Source: Uranotaenia lowii (lineage: Eukaryota; Arthropoda; Insecta; Diptera; Culicidae). Taken from it: a stretch of DNA of 64,000 bases. Location: the NCBI RefSeq assembly GCF_029784155.1, contig NC_073693.1:181309802-181373801 (forward strand). The letters are read 5' to 3'. Numbering within the stretch: position 1 is the first letter of the stretch; the number at the start of each line of letters is the position of its first letter. The notes beneath the pieces were generated by a model that did not search any database, had not been told where the DNA came from, and saw only the letters and a program-made list of their open reading frames with translations. This document shows positions 28,756-40,464 of the stretch, piece after piece. The position numbers and the translations under genes were made by a program.

Positions 28756-29467
28756 AAGGGTGAACACCAAACTATTGCGACATCAAAAATGTAATGCCAA
28801 TTTTCTTATAAAGCATAGAATCCTTCTCGTCTGGCCTGTCTGGCCAATATAGCGGAGCTTCGTCGTACTGCTGCAAGAACGAAAAAAGTTCGTCGTCTTT
28901 TCCACAGCAGCCATATTTTGTCAGCATCTTCTCGTAGAGCTTCCGTGCCCTAGCCGTTGAATATTGCCGCTCATCGTGGTTTGGGAAGTTTTTATGTATG
29001 TAGTCCAGCTCTCTTTTTTGTATTCTGGACGTAGCTCTGCGACATGCCGATCGTTTTAGCCAAATTACGGCTTGAGACGTTCGGATTTGCTTTGATCATC
29101 CGCTTCATCTTTCCCTCCGTCTTTTTGTTCTCCGGTCACGGTTTTCTTCCAGCTCCTTTGCCGTGGTCCGACGTCAACCGCTCCTGGAACCTCTTCAACA
29201 CCCCGGAGAAGGTTGAATGGTGAATGTTAAACTTTTTCCAAACTGCCGGTGCGACAGATCAAGAAATTCCAGGTGTTTGGAAAGAATTTGTTCTCTCAAT
29301 TCACCTTGGCTCACCTCCATTGGCGTTGAATCGAAAATCACGACTTCGAGTTTGTCAGCATGTAAACAATAAACATCAATGAGAAAGTGTGCAAAATTAA
29401 ATTTTTACCCAATGGTAAAAAAGGTATACCCTGTTGAATGTGTCGCAATTATTTCGTGTTCGCCCTT
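28756..29467 (-). mobile_element. mariner (ITmD37E-like) deletion derivative
   Basis: Inverted ends AAGGGTGAACACCAAAC (left) and the complement of TTCGTGTTCGCCCTT (right) are flanked by TA at 28754-28755 and 29468-29469. Similarity continues inward with ATTGCGACA on both sides. The element ends 139 bp before the PIKfyve exon, so it sits close to that intron's branch-point region without destroying the acceptor. Confidence 0.82.
28813..29320 (-). pseudogene. Internally deleted ITmD37E-like transposase remnant
   Basis: Starting at an ATG at 29320, the broken frame gives an N-terminal helix-turn-helix region with HLEFLDLSHRQFGKSLTFTI, then NPNVSSRNLAKTIGMSQSYV and ARARKLYEKMLTKYG. These are characteristic of mosquito-type ITmD37E/mariner proteins. 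After CCGKDDEL the text jumps to FLQQYDEAPLYWPDRPDEK, near the second catalytic aspartate region, so most of the catalytic core is deleted. At least two frameshifts or stops are needed. It is inactive. Confidence 0.75.
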
Positions 29468-29605
29468 TAGTATATTGTTAGAGGAACGAAACTTCTGATT
29501 GATGAAGGTCTAATCTTGTAAATATTTTGCCCCCAAAACACTACCATTTGCGGCATAGAAAAATTGATTACCTTCCATATTTATTTTTATAACTTTTCTT
29601 TTCAG

Positions 29606-30824
29606 TGCATCGAGTTCATAAACGCATAACAGACATCGGTGACGTGCCTAAAAGCGGGAAAAACTATGTTTACAAAGAAGCCCTTGATATTTTCAATCAT
29701 CAGCAACTATCTGTGCTTTTTTACAGCTTTTATTATAATCCTAATCTTCCATCATCATATTGCGCTCAACCATCACTTCTTAACATGCAGTTCTATGGAC
29801 AAAACGATATAATGCTGGGAGATTTTTTAGAGAGGTATTGCTTCCGAAGCTCTCATTTATGTAAGTCATGCAACTTACCAATGATGGATCATATAAGACG
29901 GTACGCTCATTTACAAGGATATGTACAGGTTGATCTTAAAGAAGATAAGAATAAACTAGATACCTCTGCAATTGTGCTAACATCTAAATGTAAATTGTGT
30001 CAAAAACAAATAAGTTCTCAATTATCAAGGGACACATGGCGTTTGTCCTTTGCCAAGTATTTAGAGCTGAGATTTTGCGGACATACATATACCTGTAGAA
30101 ACTTTGAAAACGGGAAAGCATGCAAACATTCGCTGCACAAAGATTACATCCACTATTTCACATACAAAGGAGTTTTGGCTATTTTCACATACTATTCTGT
30201 TAACGTTTGGGATATCTGCTTTCCTGAAATGACCTACAAATCATTCGATTTAAAGAGTATTTCCGTCGAATTGAAAATCTTAACTTCAAAAGGATACGAT
30301 GGTTTCGCTAAGATTGTTGACAAAATTTGTGATCTTGCAATAGAGCCAGACATCTACGAAAAATTCCTGAGAAAGGTTAATTTTGATAAAACGAACTTCC
30401 AAAGAGATATTGACACCGTCGAAAGTTTAGTGAGAAATAATAGTTCCATTGAAAATGTAGAAGACGCATTACTCTTACTCAAGAAAACAATGTTAGAAAA
30501 TCTTGATGATTGTGCCTTTCAGTTGAATTCTCTTTCATCAAGAACGGAAATTGATGATAAAGATAAAAAAGAATCTGATCGTAAAGGTTCTAGAGTACTT
30601 ATGGACACCACATGGAATGAATGTGCAGCTGTGGCAGATTTATCAGACCGTGCGAGAGTAAAAAGCAATTGTTTGTTTCCAATAATGATTCATGAACAGG
30701 ATTTATCTTCGTATATTGCATATGCTTTAACATCTAGCAACTATCAAATTGCTCTAGATCAACTAAATGCAGATAAAACAACAGACCTGTGCTCAAATCC
30801 TGTGAAGCAACCTATTGAATGCAG
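29606..30824 (+). CDS. fab1: PIKfyve/Fab1 lipid kinase, internal exon (cysteine-rich central region)
   Basis: PIKfyve phosphorylates PtdIns3P on endosomes to make PtdIns(3,5)P2, controlling endolysosome size and trafficking. This 1219-nt exon encodes the central cysteine/histidine-rich region between the chaperonin-like domain and the kinase domain. Diagnostic stretches are VLFYSFYYNP, MQFYGQNDIMLGDFLERYCF, CKSCNLPMMDHIRRYAH, CKLCQKQ, SFAKYLELRFCGHTY, CKHSLHKDYIHYFTYKG and VNVWDICFP. The exon starts after acceptor TTCTTTTCAG with two bases of a split codon and ends at CAG/GTAAGT with two bases of the next. The FYVE, chaperonin and kinase exons are not found in the window. The open frame running 4 bp into the intron stops at TAA, as expected of an exon. 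The downstream part (after about residue 210) is the variable linker. Confidence 0.95.
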
Positions 30825-31342
30825 GTAAGTATTCATAGAAATTTAACACAATAATACTGCGAAGAAATTTGTCCAGAGAACTTTACTCTAGTGGAGAAGG
30901 AAGATACTTGATCCCTGGGGATACCTGATTCATTCGCTATATCTATAACTATATTTTTTAAATTTTGCTTGAAAATATTACAAAATGTGACTTGAAGATC
31001 TCTTTTCATCACTTAAAAATGTTTCCACATGAAAAAATTATTAAAAAAATGTTCATTCCAATATGTCAATCGTTGAAATATAATACTAATGAACTTTATA
31101 AGGTCATATTTTCCAAGCAATCGTCAACTCCCAATTATTTTTTTTAAGAAAATGTGTTTTAAAATGTATGTTATGGGTTCAATCGATCAATTTAAGCACT
31201 TCTGTGAAGTTTTCCGCTAGAGGCATACAAATCTGTCGTATTTAGATAAAACCACTTTATTTTCAACGGATGGTGGTATTGAAACGAAATCAGGTAAGGG
31301 TGATATAAAATCATTTAGATCTTAGATTGATTCAACTGACAA
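30825..31342. other. Start of the downstream PIKfyve intron
   Basis: The intron opens with GTAAGT. I see AT-rich sequence without further coding support up to the TTAA-flanked foldback that begins at 31347. Confidence 0.6.
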
Positions 31343-32057
31343 TTAACCCTCATCCGCATTTGATTTCATTACCCTAATCAACACTAGGAGTGTCAATTTG
31401 ACACTCTAAGATAAAAGCGTCATAAATCTTTTTATATCTAACCGATTACAATGATACTTACATCACTAGAAACCTTGTAATGTCAGTAAAATATGTTTAT
31501 AACATTGTATATACCTAAAGTTTCTAGTTTTCTCGTTATTCAGCATGAAAGAAAAAAAAATCCGAAAAAACATGCCTCAGGAAAAGTGTTGTAGTTCATA
31601 TATCACACGTCCAAAAAATATTTGCTTCATGCATATGAAAGCTGAAGTTAATGTCTACATCACGAAGCCAAGAAATATTTTTTTTTATTTTTTTAATGAA
31701 ATGGTCACAAAAAGTTCAAAAAAGTGGTCTGAAAAACCTACCTTTCATTCGATTGCTAGTAAAAACTGATTGAGCGATGGTAGAGTTTTGGAAAAAATAT
31801 GACTACAAACTTTATTAATATTCTAACATTTTGCTGTCTTTAGATTTTTGAGGCAACAAAAATTAAAATTACTGGAATTTTTCAAAGTTCACTACTTTGC
31901 GCAATTTTTTTACAAATTGAAATGTCATCTGTTTTTGTGGTCCACCGTCAAGTTGCACCCGGAATTTCCGTGCTTTTGCTTTGCTGCCCCTATTCGCATA
32001 TGAGTCTCATGTGCATTTTCATCGTTTTTGAGTTATCGATGGAAAACGCTTCTTTGT

Positions 32058-32422
32058 ATGTATGTATGTATGGTTCCCCCATCGGTAGCAAGGTCCTGCC
32101 TATGTCTGTGTGGCTTGGCCTTTCGAATTGCTTCTAGGGCTTCCACGGCCGATGGTTCGTCGAGGGAAGGCATCCAACATTCAGAGACCTACAATGGTTG
32201 GCAATCCACTCCGCTTGCAATAGTCTCTTCAGATTAACCCCAGATGCATTCCCTCTGAAATATTTAGTGCATTTAGTTATTTATACAATCAAACATATCT
32301 TACCTGTTGGCAACTTAAGGGATTCGAACCCAAAAGTTTTCTTGCCGATACCGGGAATCGAACCCAGTACGCCTGGGTTACCAGACTCGCGCCAGCCTAT
32401 CCACTAGACCACATCGGCGCTT
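32058..32422 (-). mobile_element. tRNA-derived SINE with (CATA)n tail
   Basis: On the minus strand a tRNA-like head begins near 32418 with A-box TGGTCTAGTGGATAGG and B-box GGTTCGATTCCC (about 32348-32360). A body of about 270 bp follows, then a (CATA)n tail at 32058-32075. A perfect 22-bp target duplication starting TCGATGGAAAACGC flanks it at 32036-32057 and 32423-32444. The copy is complete and relatively young. Confidence 0.93.
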
Positions 32423-33817
32423 TCGATGGAAAACGCTTCTTTGTGCTCCAATTTACCAATAAAACAAGTTTTTGTTCGAAGTTTGTTCCCAAAATTTCGA
32501 AAAAAAAATATGACCCCTGATGTGTCCCATGTGAAAAATATTCGCATATGAGTCCCATGACCAAAATTCAGCGCCAGAGCTTACAATTAAAGGAAAGGAT
32601 AGATGGAAAATGAAGTAAATCAATTATTTAATGCTTAAAACATTAATTTACATAAAAATTGATCGTTAAGTAGCAAAATGATTCCGAAGAAATCAGGTTC
32701 ATAGTCACAAAAAAAACATTAATAAGTAACAGGTTAATTCTACCAAAATCATTTTTTCGACAAAAATCAACCGATGAACAACGCTCTATAAGGGTATGTA
32801 CGGACGATAGTATTGGCGAAAAATTGGCCTCAGCCATAACCTCAAATTTTGATTTGCTGGTGGCCTACCCAGTGATGCTAGGTGCGTTACTAAAATCAAC
32901 ATTTGATCGTTTAAAACTAATTATAATATTTCTGAATTTATTAAATTGTTTAACTATCACCTACTAAACGTTTCAATTCATTACGGGGTGTCCCTAAATG
33001 GATGAAGATAAGTCATTTTTTGTTAATGAATTTTCAAAGTGAATTCAAAACATGTGAAATATATTTTCATGTACTGCTTGGTTGATTAAAAAAGAATTGT
33101 TTCTAAATTCTAAACGAATGCAAAATCATTCACTGTTACAAACATGTAAATTAATCAATGCCCCGTCTATGTTGACTTTGAAACATATCCACATAATTCG
33201 CTACGATACAGTAAGTTGTCATTTCTTTCAGATAAATGATGCGTTTAATTTTACATTCAAATAGAAATCTACGGGAAAGATGCAAATTCTTAGTACTCAT
33301 GAAAAGGTTTTTCAGTAACAATGCAATTAAAAATATAATCATTTTCCAAATATCAATGCACTTGGCAGCCATGAACACCCCAAAAAAGCAAAACACGAAC
33401 GCTTTTCCACAGGGCGAATTTGTCGATATTAGTACCGGAAAATCGCGTTTATCGTGCGCCCTTCTCAAAAATCGATTGTGTTCTCCCATGGTTTGAGGTT
33501 AGGGCTGAGGCCTCCTGCTAAGGTGGTGTTCGTGTAGAACTGTCAATATATCCTAATAGATCAGTCTTCGGTCAGGATGGATCCTTCGTGGGATATTTCG
33601 ACGATCTAATGTGTGATCGGTAGGTGGTACTTGAAGTGTTGTTTCGGTAACAAAATAACAAACTTTTTTCATTACTTTTTTATATGCACAACAATATCAA
33701 GACAATACCACTGTTTTCGTTTATTACCCAGGAAGATTTTCCCGGAAGAAATCTCCTTTTTTGTCTTGAATCCAGCAGACTTTCGGTCGGTGTTATTCAC
33801 GTAGCCTAACGAGCCTA

Positions 33818-33975
33818 TAGTAAACAAAGAGACGAAATGTCACGATTGGAATTTTTGGATTTTCTGTCAGTGTCATTCCAATCGAGCAAAACCAAGCAGT
33901 CTTAAAGGCAGACCTACATCAGGGTTGCAAGCACATTATTTCAAAAGAGATCAGATTGCGCTTCTTTGTTTACTA
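33818..33975. mobile_element. Small TA-flanked MITE
   Basis: Inverted ends TAGTAAACAAAGA are flanked by TA (33816-33817 and 33976-33977). It is 158 bp long and non-coding. Confidence 0.65.
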
Positions 33976-35837
33976 TAGTTTCTTTAACGTAGCCGTAACA
34001 TGCTTTGAATTAAATGATGATGATGTCTTATAAATTCGCAGCAATTTCACACGAACGAAAACAAAGTTTTGGAAAAACACATCCCACTTGACGAAAAAAC
34101 CTTGATTGAAATCAGTTTGGAATCAAGATCTTTCGAAAATTTTCTTCCGTCATCAAAAATAATGGTAAACAAATGGAAAAAAATATGTTAGAAAAGTACT
34201 TGCCACTTACCGATAACTTTAGCACCAGAGACTCATTTGCGAATAATCTCTGATCGAGGGTTAAGAATATTCGCATATGAGTCACATGAGTGTTTTATTG
34301 AAATTTCTCCGTAATTATTAGTTAGTATTAGCGCAAAAGTAAACAAAAGTATTCTTTGAAGTGTTTTCTATCCGAACTATTGATAGGTTTTGCCAACAAA
34401 TGATGCATACGATTGTTTTCATGAAAACAAGTTTCAAACTTTACAAGCGTTTTTCTCGGTTTGCAGTTTTTACACATGGGACTCATATGCGAATAGGGGC
34501 AGTTTGTTTGGACAAATCAATACTATATTCATTGGAAAGCAAATTTAATCTACATTCTAGTGAGGTCTAACAATTCACGCTGTGAGATTTCACAAAAATA
34601 TGAAAATTGTAAACGTAAAATCATTTCTGAATTTCTAGAACCACAAGCAGCACGTCCAGCAAAACGTGTTTGTTTGCTCTCCGAGTAGGTACGGTGGGTG
34701 GTGATTTGGACAGAGAGCCAAGCCGAGAGAAGAAATAAAGATGCGTGTCGTACGTTTCTTGGTTGGAATTTCTTCCCTTAGCTTGGCTCTCGTCCCAAAT
34801 CATCACCCACCGTACCTACTCGGAGAAACAAACACGTTTTGCTGGCCGCGCTGCTTGTCGTTCTGGAAATTCAGGAATGATTTTACGTTTATAATTTTCA
34901 TATTTTTTTGAAATCTCACAGCGTGAATTGTTGCACATCACTAGAATGTAACTGTACATTAAATTTGCTTTCCAATAAATATAGTATTGATTGGTCCAAA
35001 CAAAGCAAAAGCACTGAAAATCCGGGTGCAACTTGACGGTGGACCACAAAAACAGATGAAATTTAACTTTGTAAAAAAATTGCCCAAAGTAGTGAACTTT
35101 GAAAAATTCCAGTAATTTTAATTTTTGTTGCATCAAAAATCTAAAGACAGCAAAATGTTGGAATTTTGATAAAGTTTGTAGTCATATTTTTTCCAAAACT
35201 CTACCTTTGCTCAAACAGTATTTACACGCAGCGAAAAGGTTTTTTATTTCAAAGGAAAGTGCCGCAAAAACAAAGGAGTTTTTCCTTTGATTTTGGGATA
35301 AATAAAAATTCCTTTGATTCAAATGCATTGTCTTTTGTTTTGAAGAAATGTGTTCCTTTGGATCAAAACATGTTCTTTGTTTTAAATAATGTAATGCTTT
35401 TGATTCAAAAGACATTTCTCTTAAATTTATGAAATTTTACTTAATTCCAACAGTTCTCGGGTTTCAATTTTAAAGCATTTGTTCTTTGAATCTATTTTGT
35501 GTTCCTGAACGTTCTAGTACTACAAAACAAATGTTCATCCTATTGGAAATAAGAAGAAATCGATTATGTTTTTATACATTTTATTACTGTCAATAGATAC
35601 ATGTTCTACCTTCCACATCGTCGATTTTGCGTATAGAATAGGAATTTTTGGACCGATTCATCTGTAAATAAAGAGGAGAACGAAATGGACACGTAAATGC
35701 TAAAATGCATTTCTTTCATAACAGGAAAAAACGGCTTGTAATTTATAATATTGAATATCATATGATAGAACTTACTGTTCGATGGGTGATGCAATGTTGA
35801 ATTTTCACGATTCTGCCATTGCGATGGCTCTCAGCCA

Positions 35838-36509
35838 CTGTTATCGATCCTGCTCCTTCTCTATCATCTTGCGGTTCTTCTTAATGAGGACCTGAATTTC
35901 AAAAAAAAAATCAATTACACCTACAAATTTAATATTCACATGGTATTGAAACTTACTATATTTTCTCTCGTAGTCCCGCTCAACAAGGCAGAATGATGAA
36001 CTTCATTCCTCTTAGGATCCTAATCTTCAGCTTTTTCTGGCTGCCTTTCCCTTGACCAAGCTTGACCAGTCGCGAAAGTTGTCTCGAATTCAGGTCAAAT
36101 AGTTTCCACCTTTTTCTTCTTTTCCGTGACCTTCTGTGCTCGGCAATCTTTCCCAGATTTTCATCATCGCTGATGGGCATTTCCTCATCCAGATCGCCGT
36201 AACTGATGCTCGGGCAACCGAATGGCAAAATATGCTGCTTCAAGGACACCCGCGGCTAGCAATTCGCGTACCATCGGCCAAATACGGATGTTTAAAAATA
36301 GTAGGGCTAAAATAAATTAAAAAGTTTGTTAACAGTTCACCTCAGACAAAATAATTAATAAAAAGACTCACCAGTTGCTCTCTTTCGTCTTTATTATAGC
36401 GATCGGTTTCCGCTGCCGATACCAATGTTCCGGTCGTACCTTTTTGTGGCGAATCTAGATTTTCCCGATGTCTGCTGTCGGGTGTCCACTTTCTTTCAAG
36501 CATTTTCGC
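35838..36509 (-). pseudogene. Multi-exon reading frames inside element C, function unknown
   Basis: Minus strand. An ATG at 36509 opens MLERKWTPDSRHRENL and stays open to EREQL followed by GTGAGT (about 36371). A downstream block (about 36260-36010) is open, beginning near PRVSLKQHILPFG and including DEEMPISDDENLG and a basic stretch RRSRKRRKRWK that could be a nuclear localisation signal. A further exon-like block ends LLSGTTRENI at a GTAAGT donor (35956). The last block, after a CAG acceptor (35890), reads VLIKKNRKMIEKEQDR-stop. Frames between blocks 1 and 2 and between 3 and 4 are compatible; the join of 2 to 3 needs a non-obvious acceptor. The family is not recognised. Confidence 0.4.
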
Positions 36510-36843
36510 TTTTTTATTTACTGACAGAAAAAATAAACATCACAAGACTACACGAAATCGAAATAAAACTTGATTTCAAAAGAATATGTAATACAAATCA
36601 AAGGAATTTTTCTTTGATTCATGGACTAAATAATTATTTTGACGTAGAATTACGTCTTACGGCAACACTATAGGGGTGCAAATTGAAACTAGCAAACGAA
36701 TCTCGCGTCACGAAAATGTCCTCTTTCAAAGACATCCCATCTGAAGGATTATGACGTCATCACCAAAAAGAAAAAAAAAGAGTTAAAGAAAGAAAACACG
36801 GATGCCCCGCCTCTTGTTGGGGTTTAATTGTGTCCACGAAAGG

Positions 36844-36910
36844 TATAAAAACCACGGGTTGCCTGCGGCTCGGTTTCAGTTTTGATTTGCTCGTCAAGCT
36901 GAACAGTTCT
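36844..36910 (+). promoter_or_regulatory. Core promoter with TATA, Inr, MTE-like and DPE motifs
   Basis: TATAAAA (36844-36850) lies upstream of an initiator TCAGTT (A+1 at 36878). At exactly +28 is AGTTCT, a full match to the DPE consensus RGWYVT, and +18 to +27 (CAAGCTGAAC) matches 8 of 10 positions of the MTE consensus. The precise spacing makes this a credible arthropod Pol II promoter. The 200 bp downstream contain a hairpin (36920-36962, arms ATCTGCGTTTGGAT / ATCCAACGCAGAT) but no long open frame. It lies inside element C. Confidence 0.6.
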
Positions 36911-39325
36911 CCTGCGATTCGATCTGCGTTTGGATCCCACCAGTGGTAATCCAACGCAGATATCGTTTTGCAGTTAGTTCGTTGGCAGTCAGTGGGGCAG
37001 GAGGATCATGTCGTAGCAGAGGCGATGATGACGATAAGCAGTGGTGGCGGCTAGCAGCAGAGGGGGCAAGAGGTGGAGGTGACATGCGGTGGAGGCCTCT
37101 TGTAATTTGACAATGATTCATAATGTCTTTACATGTCATGTCATTACATGTCGACATATCATGACATGTGGACGTGTTGACACGTTGACATCACATTTTA
37201 ACATTGCGTTCTTGCAACCTGAGAAATGGTTTCCCCTGCACTGAGCACGAGGCAAAGGTGTGAAAGAATTGGAATTCGACTGATTGGAACGGTCCTTTTC
37301 AGGGCCATAATAAAAAAAAGAGTAATATTTGGTGGTTTTCTCTATCATTTAACTATCTACCTCACAAGCAAACATAATAAATTGTCAAAATCAATCATTA
37401 AGGTATCAAACAATTTCAAAACCAAGGACTGCTAACGATTACTTGCTTGGGCTTTCCAAACAAAACCTTCCCTGCCTTCATCTGATACAGGACTGATAGC
37501 TCGATTTTCGAAAAATTCAGTTTTGTCATTTTTTTCTCATCGAATAAGCCCCGCCTCCATTGACCGCAACAATACGAAAAGCCCGGGTGTAAAATGGCAT
37601 AAATATAACTACCGTAACATTTTCCCTTCATTTACATTCAAGCTTCATTTGTGTAAGGTCGTTGCTTGAGAAGCAACCAGCTTGGAAGGAAACAAGTGAA
37701 ACCATTCAACAACAGCCTACTCCGTTAATGTGTTGCATTTCGTTCAAATTTTCTCGCTTAGCGCAAAGCTACATGGAAACGTTTCGGACGAACTTGGTAC
37801 GGATTCTCTCACATTCTGGGGCAAATCATGATAAGAAAAAGAAAAGCAAAGAAAATAGTTGCAATCATTGCTTTCTATTTTATTGTTTAATAGATTTTAT
37901 TATTTAATAATGAGCAGTTTTTAAAGATAGAATAAAACATGATTGTATAATTCACCACTGTTTTCGATGTGTTTCATTTTAATGATTTTTTTTATCGGCA
38001 AAATTTGACAGAAATAAACGATTTTAACTTTTCTTGTCGTAATTCTACGCCAACTTCACGGTCGTGTGTTGCACAACCTCTTCAACTTTTTTGATTTTAA
38101 GTACAGTACATTCATTCAAAAAAAATTTACATTGATTTATAATAATTTTCTTTTCTTTCGAAAAAAAAAGTTTTTAAAACTAAGAAATAAAATTTCGATT
38201 CAAAAATCACTGGATTTTGATTTAAAGGTACAGTTTTTTTGTTTCAATGGTACAGGTTTTCTCTGCGTGTACTAGCAATCGAATGAAAAGTAGGTTTTTC
38301 AGACCACTTTTTTGAACTTTTTGTGACCATTTCATTAAAAAAATAAAAAAAAATATTTCTTGGCTTCATGATGTAGACATTAACTTCAGCTTTCATATGC
38401 AGGAAGCAAATATTTTTTGGACGTGTGATATATGAACTACAGCACTTTTCCTGAGGCATGTTTTTTCAGATTTTTTTTCTTTCATACTGAATAACGAGAA
38501 AACTAGAAGCTTTAGCTATATATAATGTTGTAAACATATTTTACTGACATTACAAGGTTTCTATTGATAAAAGTTTTATATGAAGTATGTATGTATGTAT
38601 GTATGTAGATAATCCACCATGGGTGCACGGATTCACCGCAGTTTCGCCAACGTATGCGATAAATTGCATTCTTTAGATTATAAGTTCGGCCAATCTTCAA
38701 TGCAAATTAGCACATACCCGACACCATGGCTTCGTGTGAACTGTCATGTAATGAATGTATTTCGTGTATGTTTATGTCTTATTTGTAGAACGAGCAAACA
38801 GTTTCGCAACCGTATAAAATTCATAACATTCTCAGTGTTATGAATCTACGACAGGTATTCCGCATGCGTGTAGATACCTGCCCAGCTGGCAACTGGTTGA
38901 ACGTTCTTATATAATATAATCAATGAATGAAATATTTATACAACGGAATAACCTTACCTTTATACCCAACTTACCTCAAGACACCCTAAGCTTACCTTTA
39001 TCTGTAACCGACCTTATTCAGTATTATAATCATATTTCTCAAACACATTTTTAGTTGAAGAAAAATTAAACCAGTTAATTGGCTTAGACTCTTCCAGGAA
39101 GCTTTTGAATTGCCGAATTCACTTCTGTTTGTCATTTGACGCCTTAACGCATCTGCTAAATTATTCCCTGTCATTTTTACTAATAGATTCGACCTCCTTC
39201 GTACGCTTCTGATTTCGCACAATGATTCTCTCTTCATTACTCTCCTTTCAATGGCTATTCTTACAACGCTCCCAAATATAAGTTCCATGTCCAATTCTTC
39301 TGCATGAATGAAGATTTCTCCGTTA

Positions 39326-39894
39326 GGCTGATGTCATGCTGAAGCAACTAGCAACGCGACCTACAACGCAACGTTCACACGACTAACCAGCTCTCATTTG
39401 ATCTCAATGGAAATCGCGCAGCCCTGTCATACTGGTCGCTTTGTATAGCGCGACCAATCTGATGTCAATGTGTTTTGTAGCGCGACTAGTAGGAAATCCA
39501 ATAGGAATATTATTTTTTCTCGATTTGAAGCAGTGATTCCGGGTTTTAAGCACAATAGTACGAAGATCTGTCCGAACTTGTGATAATAAACTAAAAAATA
39601 TCTTAATCGGCGAGAAAATTTTCATGAATTCTTAGTTCCGGCAAAAAAAACAAGGAATTTTGTCGGTTCAAATTTTGGCATTCTTGCAATCCGGGTCGTG
39701 ATTTGATGAGTTTTTGATGGCTCCCGAAAGAAAGGAGACGATTCAAAGCATTATCAGATGTAGAGAAGTGATGATTTGTAGGGAATTTCAAAGTCACAGG
39801 TCGCGCCAGCATGACATACCAATGCGTTGCTACGCAATCTTATTGGAACGTTGCGTTGCGTTGCGTTGCTAGTTGCTTCAGCATGACATCAGCC
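39326..39894. mobile_element. PIF/Harbinger-type MITE, first of a tandem pair
   Basis: Inverted ends GGCTGATGTCATGCTGAAGC (about 32 bp in total) are flanked by TTA at 39323-39325 and 39895-39897. It is 569 bp and non-coding. The 3-bp TTA duplication is typical of PIF/Harbinger. Confidence 0.85.
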
Positions 39895-39897
39895 TTA

Positions 39898-40464
39898 GGC
39901 TGATGTCATGCTGAAGCAACTAGCAACGCGACCTACAACGCAACGTTCACACGACTAACCAGCTCCATTTGATCTCCATGGAAATCGCGCAGACCTGTCA
40001 TACTGGTTGCTTTGAGTAGCGCGACCAATCTGATGCCAATGTGTTTAGTAGCGCGACTAGTAGGAAATCCAATAGGAACATAGTTTTTTCTCGATTTGAA
40101 GCAGTGATTCCGGGTTTTAAGCACAATAGTACGAAGATCTGTCCGAACTTGTGATAATAAACTAAAAACTATCTTAATCGGCGAGAAAATTTTCATGAAT
40201 TCTTAGTTCCGGCAAAAAAACAAGGAATTTTGTCGGTTCAAATTTCGGCATTCTTGCAATCCGGGTCGTGATTTGATGAGTTTTTGATGGCTCCGGAAAG
40301 AAAGGAGACGATTTAAAGCATTATCAGATGTAGAGAAGTGATGATTTGTAGGGAATTTCAAAGTGACAGGTCGCGCCAGCATGACATACCAATGCAATGC
40401 AACGCAATCTTATTGGAACGTTGCGTTGCGTTGCGTTGCTAGTTGTTTCAGCATGACATCAGCC
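39898..40464. mobile_element. PIF/Harbinger-type MITE, second of a tandem pair
   Basis: 567 bp, closely similar to 39326-39894 and in the same orientation, with TTA at 39895-39897 and 40465-40467. The central TTA is shared by both copies. Confidence 0.85.

Larger units (their letters stand above)
31984..34502. mobile_element. TTTG-flanked TIR element nested in the foldback
   Basis: Terminal inverted repeats start CTGCCCCTATTCGCATATGA and match at 29 of the first 30 positions. The flanking duplication TTTG lies at 31980-31983 and 34503-34506. The opposite arm of the host foldback keeps the unoccupied site (CAAA, complement of TTTG, at 35001-35004), which confirms the boundaries. The motif ATTCGCATATGAGTC recurs inside at about 32541 and 34267. 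No transposase is seen. A SINE is nested at 32058-32422 and a small MITE at 33818-33975. Confidence 0.85.
35225..38269. mobile_element. TA-flanked DNA element C with CAAAGG subterminal repeats and cargo
   Basis: Inverted ends CACGCAGCGAAAAGG and CACGCAGAGAAAACC are flanked by TA at 35223-35224 and 38270-38271. The unoccupied TA survives in the other foldback arm at 31760-31761, with the same flanks (CTAG-TA-AAAAC), so the insertion and its ends are directly shown. The left subterminal zone (about 35240-35410) holds many TCAAAGGAA/TTCCTTTGATT units, and more occur near 36595-36620. The interior carries exon-like segments on the minus strand and a core promoter on the plus strand. No transposase is recognised. 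Confidence 0.8.

Noticed and set aside
36990..37110. Histone gene downstream of the core promoter
   Set aside because: The promoter layout and a GC-richer leader suggested it, but the ATG at about 37006 is followed at once by a stop and no histone sequence can be read.
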